This document shows positions 26,401 to 34,406 of a stretch of 64,000 nucleotides of DNA, piece after piece. A program made the position numbers and the translations under genes. This DNA is from F1-120-MAGs118 sp013360535. GTDB taxonomy: Bacteria > Planctomycetota > UBA1135 > GCA-002686595. The stretch spans positions 74,812 through 138,811 of the forward strand of contig JAPKHC010000003.1 in the NCBI GenBank assembly GCA_026647215.1, given 5' to 3'. A model generated the notes under the pieces. It searched no databases and was not told the origin of the DNA. It was given only the letters and a program-made list of their open reading frames with translations. Every line of letters starts with the position of its first letter. Position 1 is the stretch's first letter.

Positions 26401-26935
26401 AGGCGACACGCTCGTGCTGCTCGATCCCAAGGACGATGGCAAGACCGTCGCGCGCTTCCCGTTTCCGCGCCAGCGCGGCAAGAAGAACTTGTGCATCACC
26501 GACTTCTTCCGGCGCGACGGCGTGCCGGATGTCGTCGCGCTGCAAGTGGTCACGATCGGCCAGCGCGCGAGCGATGTCGCGCGCGAATGGTTCGCCGCCG
26601 ACCGTTATCAGGACTACCTGCACCTGCACGGGCTCTCCGTCGAAGCCGCCGAAGGCCTCGCCGAGTACATCCACAAGCAGATCCGCGCCGAGCTCGGCCT
26701 CTCCGCCGACGACGCGCGCGACATGAAGGAACTCTTCAAGCAGGGCTACCGCGGCTCGCGCTTCTCGTTCGGCTATCCGGCCTGCCCGAACCTCGCCGAT
26801 CAGGAGCAGCTGCTCGACCTGCTCGGCGCGCACAAGCTCGGGATCACGCTCTCCGAGGAGTTCCAGCTCGAGCCCGAGCAGTCGACCTCGGCGCTCATCT
26901 GCCACCACCCGAGCGCGAAATACTTCACGATCTGA
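23408..26935 (+). CDS. metH: Cobalamin-dependent methionine synthase
   Basis: Transfers methyl from 5-methyltetrahydrofolate to homocysteine via cob(I)alamin; 1175 residues against about 1227 in E. coli. All modules are present: homocysteine domain (1-300; zinc Cys in NCATGP and GGCCGTTP), pterin domain (about 325-590), B12 cap and B12-binding domain with the lower-ligand motif DVHDIGKN near residue 724, and the AdoMet reactivation domain (about 900-1175) with RGSRFSFGYPACP and CHHPSAKYF. An Ala/Ser-rich linker near 855-895 joins the last two. A single intact protein implies the cell makes or imports cobalamin. Confidence 0.97.
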   Translation: MTLSFREALKERVLFLDGAMGTQIHAAQLELERDYLGLENCSEIVNVTRPDVIEEIHARYFAAGCDAVETNTFGGMAHVLAEFGLEARAREINATAVRIARRAAERFSTPERPRYVLGSMGPGTKLATLGHADFDTLRASYFVQAQGLIDGGVDAFLLETCQDPLQVKAALSAVRAAQKEAGTTLPVIVSVTMEVTGTMLVGTEMAAAIALLDPFDIDMIGLNCATGPREMSEHIRLLGQTCRKPICVYPNAGLPHLVDGHPHYPLTPAELSDWLVRFIEEDGVSMVGGCCGTTPEHLAQVIRAVGQRKPKARKPSFQPAISSTYTAVPLLQENSVLYIGERSNANGSKAFREHLLAGNVDAQVEMGREQVREGSHVLDLCTAYVGRDEVSDMNKAVVRYRTEVPSPLMIDSTEPPVIDAALKLCGGRCIINSINLEEGVERAEKVLAIAKEHGAALVALTIDEQGMAKTAEDKLRIARRLYRLCVEDWKLRPEDLLFDVLTFTIATGNDDDRKLGLETLEGIRKVREELPGVGTLLGVSNISFGLNAAARHVLNSVFLHHAQEAGLTAAILHSARIMPLHRIDPRAREVAEDLIFDRRREGYDPLQEFLKLFEGAQVAAKKERVMPPDLWERLRWRIVEGERKGLDEDLASAITLKKPLEVINVDLLAGMATVGDLFGRGEMQLPFVLQSAETMKAAVRFLEPHMERIDGQTRGKMVLATVRGDVHDIGKNLVDIILSNNGYTVYNLGIKQPIQHILDVTHEHKPDVIGMSGLLVKSTVVMKENLEEMNRRGVRVPVVLGGAALTRRYVEHDLRKVYEGPLYYAKDAFEGLAVMERVLSGEEKPEPRAFQKDSDVPAVLSEAEIPVKTVACAAAGSSKAHSGGVEAQSSAARPAPEVAEPHFTSDALPRDITYPTAPFLGARLVESIPLQSIFAYINEITLFQFQWGYRRKGKPQKDYAKLIDETVRPILVDLARQCAKEKILEPRAAYGFWKCVPEGDTLVLLDPKDDGKTVARFPFPRQRGKKNLCITDFFRRDGVPDVVALQVVTIGQRASDVAREWFAADRYQDYLHLHGLSVEAAEGLAEYIHKQIRAELGLSADDARDMKELFKQGYRGSRFSFGYPACPNLADQEQLLDLLGAHKLGITLSEEFQLEPEQSTSALICHHPSAKYFTI

Positions 26936-27075
26936 ACGGGCAGAAGGGAGTTTTCTTCGTACGAATGGCCAAGTTGGAAAGCTGGACACAAGCCGCCCGT
27001 ACGACACTTGCCCCATAGTGCGAACGGAGCATCCGTGAGAGCCTCGCAGGCCAACCCCGCCAGAGAGGCCTGATC

Positions 27076-29796
27076 ATGAAGCTCGCCCGTTGCCTCCCGT
27101 TCGCCCTGTTCGCCGCTTCCGCCGCGGCCCAGACGCCCAGCCTCGCGCCCCGCATCGAACTCGCGGGGGATGCGCTCGTGGGGCTCGCCGCAGGCGACCA
27201 GTCGACGCCGGCGATCGCGCGCGGCACCACGAGCACCTTGGTCGTGTGGGCTGATCGCCGCGTCGCGCTCGCGAGCAGCGGGCCGGAGTCGGGGCAGGAC
27301 ATCTTCGGGATGCGGCTCGACGCGAACGGCCAGCGCCTCGACGCGGTGCCGTTCGTGATCGCGACACTGCCCGGTGACGACGTGCAGCCGCGCGTGGCGT
27401 GGAACGGCACGAACTGGCTCGTGAGCTGGAAGTCGCGAGCGCCGGGTGGCTCGATCTACGAACAGGCGCTGGTCGCCGCGCGGGTCTCGCCTGCGGGCGC
27501 CGTGCTCGACGCCGCACCGATCGTCGTGCTCCCCTACTCGTTCTCCGACATCGGGACGACGGCGCTCGCGAGCGACGGCAACAACTGGGTCGTCGTCGCC
27601 CAAGGCACGTCCGCCGGTTCCGCCAACCTGCGTGCGGCGCGCGTGTCGCCGGCCGGGGTGGTCCTCGATCCGACGCCGGTGTCGCTGCTGCCCGAGGGGC
27701 AGCTGATGACGGTCGAGCTCGCGCACGCGGGCTCGTCGTTCCTGCTCGTGTGGAGCCGCTATTCGAGCGCCACGGACGACGACGTCGTCGGCCGCCGCTT
27801 CGGCTCGAACCTCGCCTGGCAAGACGCGAATCCGTTCGTGATCGGGGCGACGAGCGGGCCGGACCTCGGCGCGCGCGTCGGCTCGAACGGCGCGCAGTTC
27901 CTTGTCGCCTGGGATCGGCCCCTGTCGATCTGGCGCGAGGTCGGCGCCGCGCGCGTGAGCTCCGCGGGACAGCTGCTCGACACGACGCCGATCGCGGTCT
28001 GCTCGCTCTTCGCCTATGGCGCGGGCCCGCTGTGCGCGCCGGCCTTCGACGGCACGAACTGGTTCGTGAGCTGGGACAACGCGGGTCCGATGCTCGGTCG
28101 CGTGAGCGCGGCCGGGGTCGCGCTCGACGGCGACGGGTTTGCGGCGGATCCGACTCCCGCCGCGACGTTCGCGCAGCCGGCGCTCGCTGCCCACGCGAAC
28201 GGCGGAGTGCAGGTCGTGTGGAGCGATGACCGCGCGGGCAGCTACGAGGGGCTCGACGTCTACACGGCGCGGGTGCAAGGTCCGGGCGTGATCGGCGCGG
28301 AAACCGCGCTGAGCCTCGCTGCCCCGGCCCAAGGTCGCGCCGACCTCGCGCTCGGCCCGGGCCAGTCGCTGCTCGTGTTCCAGAGCGAGCTTTCCGGGCA
28401 GCGCCGCATCCTCGCCACCCGGCTCGACGCGCTCGGGCTGCCGCTCGATCCCGAGCCGCTCGAAGTCTCCAGCGGTCCGCTCGACGCCGATCCGTCCGTC
28501 GCCTGGGACGGTGCGGAGTACCTCGTCACCTGGAACTCGGGCTCCACGCCCAACGTGCTCGCGCGACGCCTGTCTCCGGGTGGTGCGCTGCTCGACGTCA
28601 GTCCGATCGCGCTCGGCGCCGGTTCGGATCCCGAGGTCGCCGCCCTCGGTGGCGAGTTCCTGGTCGTGTTCTCGCGCGCCACCGCGACGTTCCCCGTTCA
28701 GGCCCATCCGGCCTACGTGCGCGTGCGTGGCTCGGACGGCCTCATGCTCGGCCCCACGCTCACGATTCCGTTCGCCGCCTCGAGCTGGGCCGTCGAGCCC
28801 GATGTCGCGGTCGTCGGCGGTCGCTGGCTCGTCGCGTGGCAGCGCAACTACTCCGTCTCCGACACGCACAGCGACGTGCAGGCGGCCTTCGTCGACTCGA
28901 ACGGCAGCGCGACGCCGGCCTTCTGGGTCGCCGGTGCGTTCAACACCTACAACTCCTCCGTCAAGCTCGCCTCGTCGGGCAACGAAGCGTTGATCGCGTG
29001 GACCTTCGGCACGGTGGCGAGCGTCAACCGCCGCGTGCACTTCCGGCGCGTCGACGCGGCCGGCACGTTCCTCGACGCCAGCCCCGTCGTGGCCGCCGCT
29101 TCCGCCTCGGGCGAGCGTTTCGAGCCCGCGCCGTGCTGGAACGGGAGCGAGTACGTGCTCGCCTTCGCCGACCAGCGTGCGGTCGTGTCGAGCGTCGACC
29201 AGCGCAGCGACATCTACGCGGTGCGCGTGAACGTCGCAGGAACCGTCCTCGACGGCTCCGGACTGGCGATCGAGTCGAGCAGCGCCTCCGACGTCGGCCC
29301 CGCGACCGTCGGCCTCGGCTCCGGCCGCGCGCTGATCGCGAGCGCCCGCTTCAGGGCGAACCCGTCCGCCGCCTACCGCCTCGGCACGCGCGCGCTCGAC
29401 GTCGCCTGCCCCGCTCCGATTTCGTTCTGCACAGCGAAGCTGACTTCCGCCTCGACGCTCCCCACGATCGGCTCCGCGGGGAGCACGAGCGTCTCTGGCC
29501 CAGGCTTCTCGCTCACACTCTCCGGCGGCCTGCCGTCGGGCAACACGCTGTGCTTCTACGGGAGCAACGCCTCGAACGTGCCGTGGCTCGGTGGCTGGAA
29601 GTGCGTCGGAGCGCCAGCACTGCGCACGCCGCTGCGCCAGCTCGACGCCGCCGGCGCGACGTCGTTCAGCTTCCCGCTCGCTCCCGCCCTCGTTGGCGAG
29701 ACGCGCCGCTTCCAATGGTGGCTGCGCGACGGCGCGCATCCCGACGGAACCGGCGTCGTGCTCTCCAACGCGCTGAGCGTCACGTTCTGTCCGTGA
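27076..29796 (+). CDS. Large secreted repeat protein with VTFAP-type C-terminal domain
   Basis: A 906-residue protein with a signal peptide (1-18, ASAAAQ). Residues 25-770 are repeats of about 50-60 residues built on patterns such as GTNWLVSW, GNNWVVVA, GTNWFVSWD, GAEYLVTWN and GSEYVLAFADQR, consistent with one or more beta propellers. The last 130 residues begin FCTAKL, contain CFYGSN and QWWLRDG, and end SNALSVTFCP. That tail is shared in outline with the proteins at 29815, 34407 and 62347, and probably directs secretion or surface attachment. The gene is convergent with 29815, leaving only 18 bases between stops. Confidence 0.85.
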   Translation: MKLARCLPFALFAASAAAQTPSLAPRIELAGDALVGLAAGDQSTPAIARGTTSTLVVWADRRVALASSGPESGQDIFGMRLDANGQRLDAVPFVIATLPGDDVQPRVAWNGTNWLVSWKSRAPGGSIYEQALVAARVSPAGAVLDAAPIVVLPYSFSDIGTTALASDGNNWVVVAQGTSAGSANLRAARVSPAGVVLDPTPVSLLPEGQLMTVELAHAGSSFLLVWSRYSSATDDDVVGRRFGSNLAWQDANPFVIGATSGPDLGARVGSNGAQFLVAWDRPLSIWREVGAARVSSAGQLLDTTPIAVCSLFAYGAGPLCAPAFDGTNWFVSWDNAGPMLGRVSAAGVALDGDGFAADPTPAATFAQPALAAHANGGVQVVWSDDRAGSYEGLDVYTARVQGPGVIGAETALSLAAPAQGRADLALGPGQSLLVFQSELSGQRRILATRLDALGLPLDPEPLEVSSGPLDADPSVAWDGAEYLVTWNSGSTPNVLARRLSPGGALLDVSPIALGAGSDPEVAALGGEFLVVFSRATATFPVQAHPAYVRVRGSDGLMLGPTLTIPFAASSWAVEPDVAVVGGRWLVAWQRNYSVSDTHSDVQAAFVDSNGSATPAFWVAGAFNTYNSSVKLASSGNEALIAWTFGTVASVNRRVHFRRVDAAGTFLDASPVVAAASASGERFEPAPCWNGSEYVLAFADQRAVVSSVDQRSDIYAVRVNVAGTVLDGSGLAIESSSASDVGPATVGLGSGRALIASARFRANPSAAYRLGTRALDVACPAPISFCTAKLTSASTLPTIGSAGSTSVSGPGFSLTLSGGLPSGNTLCFYGSNASNVPWLGGWKCVGAPALRTPLRQLDAAGATSFSFPLAPALVGETRRFQWWLRDGAHPDGTGVVLSNALSVTFCP

Positions 29797-29814
29797 ACGC
29801 GCCCGCGAGCTCCG

Positions 29815-31653
29815 TCAGGGAGCCAACGTCACGCTCCACGCGTCCGAGAGCATCGAACCCTTCGGGAAAGCGGGCTCTCGGATCCAGCCCTGGAAGTTGA
29901 CCGGCTGACCGGCGGCCAGCGGCGTGAGGAGAGCGCCCGGATTCGCGCTCGTCCACGCGAGGAAATCGGTGACGAGAGTGCCGTTGCACTGACCGGAGAT
30001 GCCGCCGCTGGATTGCGGCGCCATGCGCTGGCGCGGCGCTGCGATGCACAGGAAGCTCGGATTCCCGAAGCCGAAGGACAGCAGCGTCTGCGACGCGCCG
30101 TAGACGAGCAGGCCGGACCGTTGCCCGGCGCAACCGTCGACGCGCAGGACGAACCCTGCGGGCTGGGAAACCGACGGACAGCCTGTGGCTGAGATCAGCG
30201 GAGTGCAACCGGCGGGTGTCGTCGCCGAAGTGCAGTACGACACGCCCGCAACCCCTTCGTCGACCAGCAGGTCGCAGTCATCGTCGATCCCGTTGCACAG
30301 CTCGGTCGCGGCTGGATTTCGCGCCGGATTGGTGTCGTCGCAATCGCCCGAACGCGTCGACCATCCGGCCGGGATCGGTGGGCAGAGCATCTGGCTCGCT
30401 CCAGCGCCATAACCGTCGCCGTCGAGGTCGGCCCAGGCGAGTTGGCAGAGTTCGACGAGGAACACGTCCTCGGAAGCGTTGGTGTCGCCGGGAACGAGAT
30501 TCGACGCGGTACTCGTGAACAGCACGTGCGACGCCGTCGGCGACAGCCACGTCACGGTCTTGCTGTGCGAGTTCGGCTGGACTCCGCCCGCCCCGACGCT
30601 CACTCGTGTCGTCGTGCCGAGGGCACGGTCGCGGAGGAAGATGTCCGTAGCGGCGTTCGAATCGCCTGCGACCAGCGAGGCGGAAGCCGACGCAAACGCG
30701 ACCCAGCGCGCGTCGGCGGAGAGCAGGCCCGAGGTCTCGACGGACGTGTCCTGCGAGCCATCGGTCGTCACCGAAAGCAGCTCGCTGGTGCCCGCCTGGA
30801 GATCGCGCAGGTACAGACCCGCGGCCGCGCCCGCGGTGCGATGCACGAAGAGCTGGCCGTCCGCGCTGAAAGCCGTGGGAGGCGTCGCGAGCGGCAGCCC
30901 GCTCGCGGACGCGACGGTCTGGAAGTTCGCGAGCGCGCGGTCGAAGCGGCGGAACTCGTTCCAGTTCGTGCCCCACAGGTCGGCGTAGTAGTGGCGGTAG
31001 CTGAAATGACGCCCATCGGCCGACAAATCCCCGAGCGCGAGTCGGGTGCTGGCGTTTCCGTTGCCACCGGAGGCGTACACGTGCTGCACCGTCGTGCCCG
31101 ACGATCGGTCGTGAACGTGAATCCAGTACCTCTCGTGCGTCGAGTCCTCCTTGTAGATCGCGACGAACCGTCCATCGGTGCTTAGGGAGACATGCTCAAA
31201 GGACGTCGGCCAGATGATCATCGAATCGAGCAAGGTGCGCGTGCCGCTCACCCGATCCAGCGCGATGAGGTAATGCGTCGTGGAGTCGGTCCCGGCATAG
31301 ACGATCGTCGAGCCGTCGGCGGAGATCCTCGGGAGGATGTCGAGGTAGTTCTCGAACTGCGCACCATTGAGATCAAGGCTGACCAGAGTGTTCACTTGCG
31401 TGACTCGATCGCGCAGCACGGCGTCCGACACGTTGCCGTTGGTGTCGACCGGCACGAGGTTGGACGCGGTCGTCAGCATCAGCACGAAACGTCCATCGCT
31501 CGACGCTCCCGTCGCCGACGTGTGCCCGTTGGCCTGGACACCGCCCGGACCGACGCTCAGGCGTTCGACGACTTGCGCCGGGGCCACGACCGAAGTGAGC
31601 ACCAACGTTCCCACCGCCAGTGCCACCCGACCCGATGCGAACCTCTTCTTCAT
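29815..31653 (-). CDS. Secreted propeller protein with MopE-type motif and VTLAP-ending C-terminal domain
   Basis: A 612-residue protein. Signal peptide 1-27 (VVAPAQ). Residues 30-410 are PD40/TolB-like repeats (for example SSDGRFVLM, SADGSTIVYAG, STDGRFVAIY, SADARWVAFAS). Next comes a MopE-type metal motif of about 65 residues: DLDGDGYGAG, GDCDDTNPARNP and ELCNGIDDDCDLLVDEG. The last 140 residues start SYCTSATT and end MLSDAWSVTLAP, the domain shared with 62347. GGGAGAGC upstream of ATG 31653 is a fair ribosome site. The protein is likely exported and calcium- or copper-binding; an enzyme role is not visible. Confidence 0.87.
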   Translation of the reverse strand: MKKRFASGRVALAVGTLVLTSVVAPAQVVERLSVGPGGVQANGHTSATGASSDGRFVLMLTTASNLVPVDTNGNVSDAVLRDRVTQVNTLVSLDLNGAQFENYLDILPRISADGSTIVYAGTDSTTHYLIALDRVSGTRTLLDSMIIWPTSFEHVSLSTDGRFVAIYKEDSTHERYWIHVHDRSSGTTVQHVYASGGNGNASTRLALGDLSADGRHFSYRHYYADLWGTNWNEFRRFDRALANFQTVASASGLPLATPPTAFSADGQLFVHRTAGAAAGLYLRDLQAGTSELLSVTTDGSQDTSVETSGLLSADARWVAFASASASLVAGDSNAATDIFLRDRALGTTTRVSVGAGGVQPNSHSKTVTWLSPTASHVLFTSTASNLVPGDTNASEDVFLVELCQLAWADLDGDGYGAGASQMLCPPIPAGWSTRSGDCDDTNPARNPAATELCNGIDDDCDLLVDEGVAGVSYCTSATTPAGCTPLISATGCPSVSQPAGFVLRVDGCAGQRSGLLVYGASQTLLSFGFGNPSFLCIAAPRQRMAPQSSGGISGQCNGTLVTDFLAWTSANPGALLTPLAAGQPVNFQGWIREPAFPKGSMLSDAWSVTLAP

Positions 31654-31789
31654 GACTGCTCTCCCTTGCGCGAGCGCGATCGGACTCGGGACCACGTGCA
31701 ACGAGCGAGCTGGTTTCCCCGGATCGGCTGCGGACTTCCGATGATCACTGCGCCCGTCGGAATCCGCAACCGCCGTATTCAGCCCCGAG

Positions 31790-32869
31790 TCACCCGACCG
31801 GCTGGCGGAGCGCGCAGGAGACGCGGCGGAAGATCCAGGCGGTGACGGCGAGCGCGAGCACGGCGAAGACGAGAAACACGAAAAGCCCGGAGGAGGTCGC
31901 GAGTTCCGCGTGGCGCCGCGTGAGCGTGTCGAGGTCGAGGCGGGCGAGGCGGATGAGCTCGCGCGCGCACAACACGCCCCACCACGTCAGCGCGAGCCCG
32001 AGCGAGCCGAGAGCGACGCACAGGCCGGAGAGCCTTGGCAGGTGTTGCGCGCGCAGCCAGCCGCCGAGCGTGAGAACCACGCCGACCGCGGCGAGCACGA
32101 GGTACGGTCGATCGGCGCCGTCGAGTAGCGCTTCGTCGACGGACGAGAGGCTCCACGTGCCACGCAGCACGAACGGCGCGAGCGCGGCGGCGACGAGCAG
32201 GAAGCCCAGCGCGACGGGCGCGAGCCTGCGCGTCGCGAACAGGGCTTCTTCGGGCTTGGCCCCGCTCGCGCCGAAGCGCAGCTGCAGCACGAGGAGCCAG
32301 AACGCCGTCGGCAGCGCGAGCGCGACCCAGAACGCGAGGCGCAGGAACACCGCCGGATCGCGGTAGGCCAGCGCGCCGCTCTCGTACTGTTTCGCCCACA
32401 CGCTCGGGTTCAGCGAGAGCATGTGGTTCTCGATCCACGACCACGCGACGAACAGGATGCTCAGCGCGACCGCGCTCGCGACTGCAGCCGAAAGCCGACG
32501 TGCGTGCGGGCGGGCTTTCAGCAAGTACAGCAGGTAGAACGCGCCGATCAGCACCGGCAGGATCGACATCCAGCGGTGGAACGAGAGCAGGTTCGCCGTG
32601 TAGAACTCGCGCTGGTAGAGGATCTGCACGAAGAGCAGCGGCGCGACCCCCGCCGTGATCGCCGCCGAGAGCGCGAACGGCAGCCAGTCGATGAACGTGC
32701 GCGTCACAGGACCGTTCTCGCGCACTCCGTGCAGGCGCACGAACGCCACCGCGAGCGCACCGCCGAGCACGTACGACATGAACAGTGCGTGCATCAGGAG
32801 CGTGACGAGGTACAGCACGACGTAACCCGACGTCGGCCAGACGAGGTCGAACGGGAAGGACAAGCTCAT
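31790..32869 (-). CDS. Membrane protein paired with a cytochrome bd-like oxidase subunit
   Basis: A 359-residue integral membrane protein with about 9-10 hydrophobic segments. Conserved-looking polar residues are HALFMSYVLGGALA near residue 25, QILYQREFYTANLLSFHRWM near 85, and WIENHMLSLNP near 135. It overlaps the preceding cytochrome gene as ATGA, so it is produced with it. It resembles the second (CydB-like or CydA-prime) subunit of divergent bd-family oxidases. I infer this from pairing and topology; no strong CydB motif is visible. Confidence 0.75.
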   Translation of the reverse strand: MSLSFPFDLVWPTSGYVVLYLVTLLMHALFMSYVLGGALAVAFVRLHGVRENGPVTRTFIDWLPFALSAAITAGVAPLLFVQILYQREFYTANLLSFHRWMSILPVLIGAFYLLYLLKARPHARRLSAAVASAVALSILFVAWSWIENHMLSLNPSVWAKQYESGALAYRDPAVFLRLAFWVALALPTAFWLLVLQLRFGASGAKPEEALFATRRLAPVALGFLLVAAALAPFVLRGTWSLSSVDEALLDGADRPYLVLAAVGVVLTLGGWLRAQHLPRLSGLCVALGSLGLALTWWGVLCARELIRLARLDLDTLTRRHAELATSSGLFVFLVFAVLALAVTAWIFRRVSCALRQPVG

Positions 32870-34269
32870 CGCCCGCCTCCTGCGCTCGCCGGACCCGTGC
32901 CGGCTTCCTCGAGCCAGCGCCGAATCTGCGCGAGCACTGCAGGATCCTCGCTGGTTTCCCACGCTGCCGGCCGGCCCGCGCTTTCCCAGCGCACGAGCTG
33001 CACGAGCGCCTCGAGCTCCTCGGGCGTGCCCGCGAACGGCGGCATGAAGCCCTTCGTCCACTGCAGCTTCGCGACGTTCATTCGCTGCTGGTCGAGCGTC
33101 CACGCGCCCATCAGGTGCTCGAGCGCGTTGACGCCCGACATGGTGTGGCAGATCGCGCACTGGTTGCGGAACGTGAGCGCACCCTTCACGAGCTGCTCGC
33201 TCGGATACTGCGCCGCGTCGCGCAGCGGATACGGATCACCGCTCGTGCAGCCCTCGACACGCAGGCGCGCGACGTCGTCGGAACGGATCGAGTTCGAGTA
33301 CAGCACCTCGCGGATCGTGTAGGGCTTGCGCGCGCCCTCGCGCACGAACTCGCCGCCTGCCGTCGCCCCGAACGCGAGCGCGAGCAGCAGCGTCGCCGTC
33401 GCGCCGTTGATGAAGAGCCGCTGCTTCCACAGGCCGAGCACGACGTAGCCGCCGATCAGTGCGCTCGCCCCGATCGTGAGGTTGAGGAACAGCGTCATCG
33501 CCACGCTCGCGCCCGTCACCCACGCGCGACTGTCCTCGGGGAACGCGCCGAGAAACCACGCGCCGACGAGCGGCATCACGACCACGGGCAGCATGAAGCG
33601 CGCGGAGTGGTGCACGAGCCGCCGCCGGTCCTCGCGCTCGAGCTCGCCCATCGTGTTGACGATCACCGCCATCACGAGCCCGGCAATGACGCCGCAGGCG
33701 ATCGTGCGGTACACGAGGCTCGGCCAGAACGTCGCGTTGAAGAAACCGGCCCAAAGATCGTGCGTCGCGACCCATTCGCCGGGCGTCAGCTGCCACGAGA
33801 GGATGCCGTTGATCCAGAAGAGCGAGCCCCAGCCCGCGATCGAGTACGTGACGAGCAACGCGAGCCGCGTGCGGTCGTCGAGGCGCTTGCCGTAGCGGTA
33901 GAACGCGTAACCCGCGAGCACCTCGACCCAGAAGAACAGCCACTCCGTCGCCCAGACCCAATGGAACTCGCTCACCATCACGCCGATGGTCGCGGGCGAG
34001 ATCTGGATGCTCGTGAACCACATCGCGACGCCGGTGATCGCGCCGGTGACGAAGCTCACCAGCACGAGCCAACGGAAGTAGCTGTCGAGAACGAGGCGCG
34101 CCTTCGGCTCGCGGCCGTGCATCGCGAGCCACTGGAAGTACGCCATCAGCATCCCGCCGCCGATCGCGAACTGCGCGAGGAAGACGTGGAAGATGCCGAG
34201 CCCGCCGATCACGAGCCCCTTCATCAGGGGCCCGAAGTCGTTGACGGGGAAACTGGCGGGATCGTTCAT
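32866..34269 (-). CDS. Cytochrome bd-like oxidase subunit I with C-terminal cytochrome c domain
   Basis: A 467-residue protein. Residues 1-330 hold about nine membrane helices of CydA type, with His28 in GIFHVFLAQFAIGGG as the likely haem ligand, SEFHWVWATEWLFFWVEV near 100 and WGSLFWINGILSWQLTPGEW near 150. The exported C-terminus carries a haem c site CAICH (371-375) with a candidate axial Met in the GFMPPFAG loop. Families of the bd superfamily with an attached cytochrome c (called OR-C) are known; they may take electrons from cytochrome c rather than quinol. The quinol-binding Q loop looks short here. Confidence 0.82.
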   Translation of the reverse strand: MNDPASFPVNDFGPLMKGLVIGGLGIFHVFLAQFAIGGGMLMAYFQWLAMHGREPKARLVLDSYFRWLVLVSFVTGAITGVAMWFTSIQISPATIGVMVSEFHWVWATEWLFFWVEVLAGYAFYRYGKRLDDRTRLALLVTYSIAGWGSLFWINGILSWQLTPGEWVATHDLWAGFFNATFWPSLVYRTIACGVIAGLVMAVIVNTMGELEREDRRRLVHHSARFMLPVVVMPLVGAWFLGAFPEDSRAWVTGASVAMTLFLNLTIGASALIGGYVVLGLWKQRLFINGATATLLLALAFGATAGGEFVREGARKPYTIREVLYSNSIRSDDVARLRVEGCTSGDPYPLRDAAQYPSEQLVKGALTFRNQCAICHTMSGVNALEHLMGAWTLDQQRMNVAKLQWTKGFMPPFAGTPEELEALVQLVRWESAGRPAAWETSEDPAVLAQIRRWLEEAGTGPASAGGGR

Positions 34270-34406
34270 GGAGCTTGCGACGGGCGAGACTAGCGAAGCC
34301 GCGTGGGCGTTCTCCACTCGCGCCCTGCCCTGTAGGGCCCATTGCGGGAATCCACAAGCTCGCCCAGTGTGGCGGAACAACTCCGCTCGCAACCGGAGAT
34401 CGAGTC

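Noticed and set aside
26800..29739. Minus-strand frame of about 980 codons
   Set aside because: Antisense to the end of metH and to the secreted repeat protein; no motif and no start context.
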